Source: Candidatus Ruania gallistercoris (lineage in GTDB: Bacteria > Actinomycetota > Actinomycetes > Actinomycetales > Beutenbergiaceae). From it: a stretch of DNA of 64,000 nt. The first letter of the stretch is position 1. The number at the start of each line of letters is the position of its first letter. The stretch is from assembly GCA_019116305.1 (NCBI GenBank), contig DXBY01000078.1, forward strand, positions 1 to 64,000, read 5' to 3'. A program made the translations under genes and the position numbers. Of this stretch, positions 60,639 to 64,000 are shown piece by piece. The notes beneath the pieces are model-generated. The model did not search any database. It was not told the origin of the DNA and saw nothing but the letters and a program-made list of their open reading frames with translations.

Positions 60639-63600
60639 TCAGCTGACGGCGGCGAGCACCTCCTCGATCTCCTGCTCGGTGATCGTGCCCGAGCTGATGC
60701 TCTGCCCGGCGCCGACGTAGACGAACGAGGCCTGGATCTGTTCCAGCGGCTGGTTGTGCAGCCGGGACCAGGCGAGCCGGTAGAGGGCGAGCTGCATCTG
60801 CCGGGCACGTAGCGTGCCGGCATCGGTCGGCGGTGCGCCCGTCTTCCAGTCCACGATGTGCACTCCGCCTTCGGCAGCGGCGAACACCGCGTCGATCCGA
60901 CAGCGCACCATCACCGAGCGCACCGGGGTCTCGATGTCCACCTCCACACCGAGCGGGGTGGCGCCGGCCCACTCGCTGGCCAGGAAAGCTCGCTGCAGCT
61001 CGGCCAGCGCCACGTCCTCCCCGGTGAGGTCGTCGTCGGCGCCGGGCAGGTCCTCCCAGTCGAGCAGGGCTCGGGACCCGAAGTACTGCTCCACCCAGGC
61101 GTGGAACCTGGTCCCGCGCCTGGCCTGCACGCTGGGCTGGTGCGGGACCGGACGGCGGCGGCTGCGCTGGAAGGCGTCCCGGTCCTGGGCGAGCGCCACC
61201 ACGGCGGAGGCGGACAGGTGTGCCGGGCGGTCCGGCGCCGGTGTTGCGGCACGGTCCCGTTCGGCGAGCAGTAGCTCCGCGTCCCGCCACCAGTCCTGGG
61301 CCTGGGCACTCACCCCGGGCAGCACCGCCGCAGCCTGCTCCGGCCAGAGCTGGTCCCACTGCCGGCCGATGGTCACCTCCGGCTCCGGCCAGCTGGCAAC
61401 CTGGCTGGCAGCCCCGGCCGGGTTCGTCTCGTGCCGGGACTCGGCGGGCAGATCGGCGCCGGCCACCAGGCCCGCCTCGACCAGCTCCCGAAGGAATGGC
61501 GAGGGCCGTTTCGGCCGGGTCTGGTTCACCCAGAAGGAGCCGGTGAGCAGCAGCTCGTGCCGGGCGCGGGTGAGCGCCACATAGGCCAGCCGTCGCTCCT
61601 CGCGAAGCAGCCGCTCCCCCTCCGCCAGCCGGAACTGCTCCACAGCGGACTCCACCTCGGTGTGCGTACCGGCCTCTTCCACCGCCAGCTCGGGCAGCGA
61701 TCCGGCGTCCCCCCGCAGGAAGTACGGCAGCGTGCCGATCGGGGTGAGCCAGCCACCGCTGGTGACCGGCTTACCCTCGGCCGGGGTGTGCTGAAGTGAG
61801 GGGAAATCGCCCATGTTCATCCCGGCGACCACCACACAGTCCCACTCCAGCCCCTTGGCGGCGTGCACGGTCATGATCTGGATCGCCTGCGGATCAGGTT
61901 CGGCCTCGATCACTTCCAGGCCGCGCTCCTCGTCCTCGGCGACGTCCAGGTAGGTGAGGAAGCCGCTCAGCGTGGGGCTGTCGGCGGATCCGGCGAAGTC
62001 GGCGCCCGCGGCGGTGAAGGCATCGAGGTGCCGGCGGGCGTGCCCGGCGCTGCCCGGAGTGGCGGCGAGCACCTCGATGTCCAGCTCGAGGGCCTGCTCG
62101 GTGGCTGTGATCAGCTCCGGTACGGACAGGTGGGTGAGCGCGCGCACCTGTCGGATTGCCCCGGCCAGGCGCTGCAGCCGGCTGGTGGCGGCTGCGCTCA
62201 GCGACACCCCGCGCGAGTTCTGCCAGCCCTCCCGCGGCAGCCGGTCGACCGCCTCGACCAGGCTCGCCTCCTCCACGGCCTCCCGGACCTGGGGCACCTC
62301 CTCGGCCGGCGCACCGGCCCCGGCCGCACCCTCCTGACCGTCGGGTCGGGCCCAGGACGTCGCCTGGCTGCGGGCCCAGTCGGCGAGCACCCGCAGATCG
62401 GCGGCGCCGAGGTTCACGCTCGGTCCGGTGAGCAACCGCATCATCGCGTCCCCGCGCGAGGGGTCGTGCGCCACCTGCAGCGCCGCACGTACGTCGGCAA
62501 CCTCCGGTGTGGACAGCAGTCCAGCCAGACCGACCACCTGGCAGGGCAGACCGGCCGCGGTCAGCGCCTGTTCCACGGCCACGAACTGGGCGCGCCGTCG
62601 GCACAGCACGGCCGCGGAGAACCCCTCCGGGGACCAGCGTGCGGCCAGGTAGGCGGCGATGTACTCGGCTTCGGCCAGATGGGTCTCGGTGTAGTGCGCC
62701 TGCACCCGGCCCGCACCGGCGCCGGGGCGCGGGACGAGGGCGGCGACCGCGTCGGTGCGCAGCGGGGCGGCAAGGTGGTTCGCTGCAGCCAGCACAGCCA
62801 GGTCGTTGCGCCAGGCGGTGCTCAGGTTCACGATCCGCGCCGGGCCCGCTGTCCCGGGGAACGTCGCCGGGAAGTCGAGCAGGGTGCCGGCGGCGGCGCC
62901 GCGCCAGCCGTAGATGGCCTGGTTCGGGTCGCCGACCGCGGTCACCGGGTGGCCGCCACCGAACAGCGCACGCAGCATCTGCACCTGGGCGATCGAGGTG
63001 TCCTGGTACTCATCCAGCAGCACGGCCCGGTACCGGGACTGCTCCCCGGCGCCGACGTCGTCGACCTGGTCGGCGATCGTGGCGGCCAGCCGCACCTGGT
63101 CACCGAAGTCGACCACGCCGTCGGCACGTTTACGCGCGATGAACGCCTCGACCAGGTCCATCAGCTGACGCCGGGTGCGCAACGAGGCCACCACTTTCGC
63201 CACCGCAGCCCGCACCCCGGGCTTCTTGCCGGGCTCGTCCTCCTTGGCCAGGATGTCCTGGACCAACCGGTCGATGGCGGTGGCCGCCTCCTCCGGGCTG
63301 CGGCCGTGCTCGGAGAGCTCGGCCGCCAGCGCCGCCACCGCATCGACGACGGTACTCACCGCCGAGGTCGTCTCCACCTCCTCGGTCCAGGTCTGGACCA
63401 GGTCGTCGGCGAGCTGGTACCGGCCGGCGTCCCCGATCAGGGTCGCGTCCGGATCGACCCCGATCCGGAGCGCATGGTCGGTCACCAGTCCGGCGGCATA
63501 GGAGTTGTAGGTGGCGATCCGTGGCTGGTCCTCGACCGGATCGGTGCCCAGCCCCCCGACCCGCGCGAGCCGGCGCAGCCGGGACCGGATCCGCACCGAC

Positions 63601-63866
63601 AGCTCCGAGGCGGCTTTCCGGGTGAAGGTCAACCCGAGGATCTCACTGGGCCGCACCAGCTGGTTTGCCACCAGGTAGACGACCCGGGCGGCCATCGTCT
63701 CGGTCTTGCCCGACCCGGCCCCGGCCACCACCAGCATCGGCTCCAGCGCCGCCTCGATCACGCTCTGTTGTTCGGCAGTGGGCGGCGGCTGGCCGAGTGC
63801 CTCGGCGATCGCGGCCGCGGTCCAGATCCGGTGCGGGCCCGCGGCAGGTTCCTCGTTCGTGCTCAT
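60639..63866 (-). CDS. adnB: AdnB-type helicase-nuclease subunit
   Basis: 1075 residues. N-terminal SF1A motor with Walker A VVAGAGSGKTETMAARV (about 47-63), motif II VLLDEYQDTS, motif III VTAVGDPNQAIYGWRGA and motif VI YVALTRARHELLL. C-terminal RecB-type nuclease with H in GTRFHAWVEQY, E/D in CRIDAVF and the D-x-K of VDWKTG. AdnAB is the actinobacterial RecBCD/AddAB-like end-resecting complex. Start overlaps the adnA stop (ATGA), so the subunits are coupled. Homolog of Rv3201c. Confidence 0.93.
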   Translation of the reverse strand: MSTNEEPAAGPHRIWTAAAIAEALGQPPPTAEQQSVIEAALEPMLVVAGAGSGKTETMAARVVYLVANQLVRPSEILGLTFTRKAASELSVRIRSRLRRLARVGGLGTDPVEDQPRIATYNSYAAGLVTDHALRIGVDPDATLIGDAGRYQLADDLVQTWTEEVETTSAVSTVVDAVAALAAELSEHGRSPEEAATAIDRLVQDILAKEDEPGKKPGVRAAVAKVVASLRTRRQLMDLVEAFIARKRADGVVDFGDQVRLAATIADQVDDVGAGEQSRYRAVLLDEYQDTSIAQVQMLRALFGGGHPVTAVGDPNQAIYGWRGAAAGTLLDFPATFPGTAGPARIVNLSTAWRNDLAVLAAANHLAAPLRTDAVAALVPRPGAGAGRVQAHYTETHLAEAEYIAAYLAARWSPEGFSAAVLCRRRAQFVAVEQALTAAGLPCQVVGLAGLLSTPEVADVRAALQVAHDPSRGDAMMRLLTGPSVNLGAADLRVLADWARSQATSWARPDGQEGAAGAGAPAEEVPQVREAVEEASLVEAVDRLPREGWQNSRGVSLSAAATSRLQRLAGAIRQVRALTHLSVPELITATEQALELDIEVLAATPGSAGHARRHLDAFTAAGADFAGSADSPTLSGFLTYLDVAEDEERGLEVIEAEPDPQAIQIMTVHAAKGLEWDCVVVAGMNMGDFPSLQHTPAEGKPVTSGGWLTPIGTLPYFLRGDAGSLPELAVEEAGTHTEVESAVEQFRLAEGERLLREERRLAYVALTRARHELLLTGSFWVNQTRPKRPSPFLRELVEAGLVAGADLPAESRHETNPAGAASQVASWPEPEVTIGRQWDQLWPEQAAAVLPGVSAQAQDWWRDAELLLAERDRAATPAPDRPAHLSASAVVALAQDRDAFQRSRRRPVPHQPSVQARRGTRFHAWVEQYFGSRALLDWEDLPGADDDLTGEDVALAELQRAFLASEWAGATPLGVEVDIETPVRSVMVRCRIDAVFAAAEGGVHIVDWKTGAPPTDAGTLRARQMQLALYRLAWSRLHNQPLEQIQASFVYVGAGQSISSGTITEQEIEEVLAAVS

Positions 63867-64000
63867 CGGGCGACCCGATCGCCGGTGGGTTGTGCCGGGC
63901 ACGAGGTGAGCACCGGGCAGGTGCGGCAGGTCTCGTTCGGCCGGGCTTCGAACCTACCGGCCGCCATCGTCTCGGCACCGGTGCGGATCAAGGCCTCGGC
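63863..64000 (-). CDS. adnA: AdnA-type helicase-nuclease subunit, C-terminal end only
   Basis: Partial: the last 45 residues, cut by the window edge. The end E-T-C-R-T-C-P-V-L-T-S-C-P-A-Q shows C-x2-C-x5-C, the Fe-S cluster ligands that close the nuclease domain of RecB-family nucleases (the first Cys would be upstream, outside the window). Identity follows mainly from position before adnB. Confidence 0.8.
   Translation of the reverse strand, partial: AEALIRTGAETMAAGRFEARPNETCRTCPVLTSCPAQPTGDRVAR

Noticed and set aside
1-64000. CRISPR array, prophage, transposase or integron
   Set aside because: No regularly spaced repeats and no recombinase, transposase or phage structural motifs in any frame read.

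Overview
The window is a high-GC actinobacterial chromosome segment. Supporting signs are a WhiB7 regulator, a probable end of a second WhiB gene at the left edge, mycoredoxin-type glutaredoxin, an AdnAB-type helicase-nuclease, UvrD2, a PdtaS-type kinase, many GTG starts and many apparently leaderless promoters. The gene content fits Micrococcales (a Ruania/Beutenbergia/Georgenia-like genome is my best guess, not proven). I found no insertion sequence, phage gene or CRISPR array.

Layout. 0.1-9.8 kb: PdtaS kinase divergent from an IclR regulator, a Tat-exported PhoD-type phosphatase, an RpiB-like isomerase, an ABC-2 exporter operon (ATPase, two permeases), a CoA-type NUDIX hydrolase and an SDR epimerase. 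9.8-14.1 kb: fused PutA (proline to glutamate) divergent from a PAS/AraC regulator. 14.2-22.3 kb: membrane protein, OsmC, EcsC-like protein, thyA-folA, then a DUF4129-membrane protein-MoxR-DUF58-membrane protein operon with overlapping stop/start codons. 22.4-36 kb: alditol oxidase, then a carbohydrate catabolic cluster: CUT1 importer without its ATPase, an unknown intracellular protein, aldo/keto reductase, 2-hydroxyacid dehydrogenase and enolase-superfamily dehydratase, divergent from a FadR-type regulator, followed by a large secreted beta-helix protein. A 14-bp motif is shared by the two promoter regions of the cluster. 36-42 kb: racemase, exported HNH nuclease, a run of regulators (TipAS-type MerR, AraC, WYL) with VOC and RidA partners, and the initiator tRNA.

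42-64 kb: a block whose order matches the M. tuberculosis Rv3193c-Rv3202c region: UPF0182 protein, PDZ/Lon-like protease, zincin-like protein, ThiF-like protein, whiB7, uvrD2, mycoredoxin, nudC, adnB-adnA. Inserted in it are an APH-type kinase, a SoxR-controlled ABC exporter and a nitroreductase.

The best find is the complete whiB7 control region (about 51.5-51.95 kb): an AT-rich promoter of the WhiB7 type, a 56-codon upstream ORF with a strong ribosome site, an intrinsic terminator, and two alternative pairings (one arm inside the upstream ORF) that would disrupt that terminator. This is a legible ribosome-sensing attenuator for antibiotic resistance. Other readable switches are a SoxR box between soxR and an ABC exporter, and a MerR-type promoter with a 19-bp spacer.
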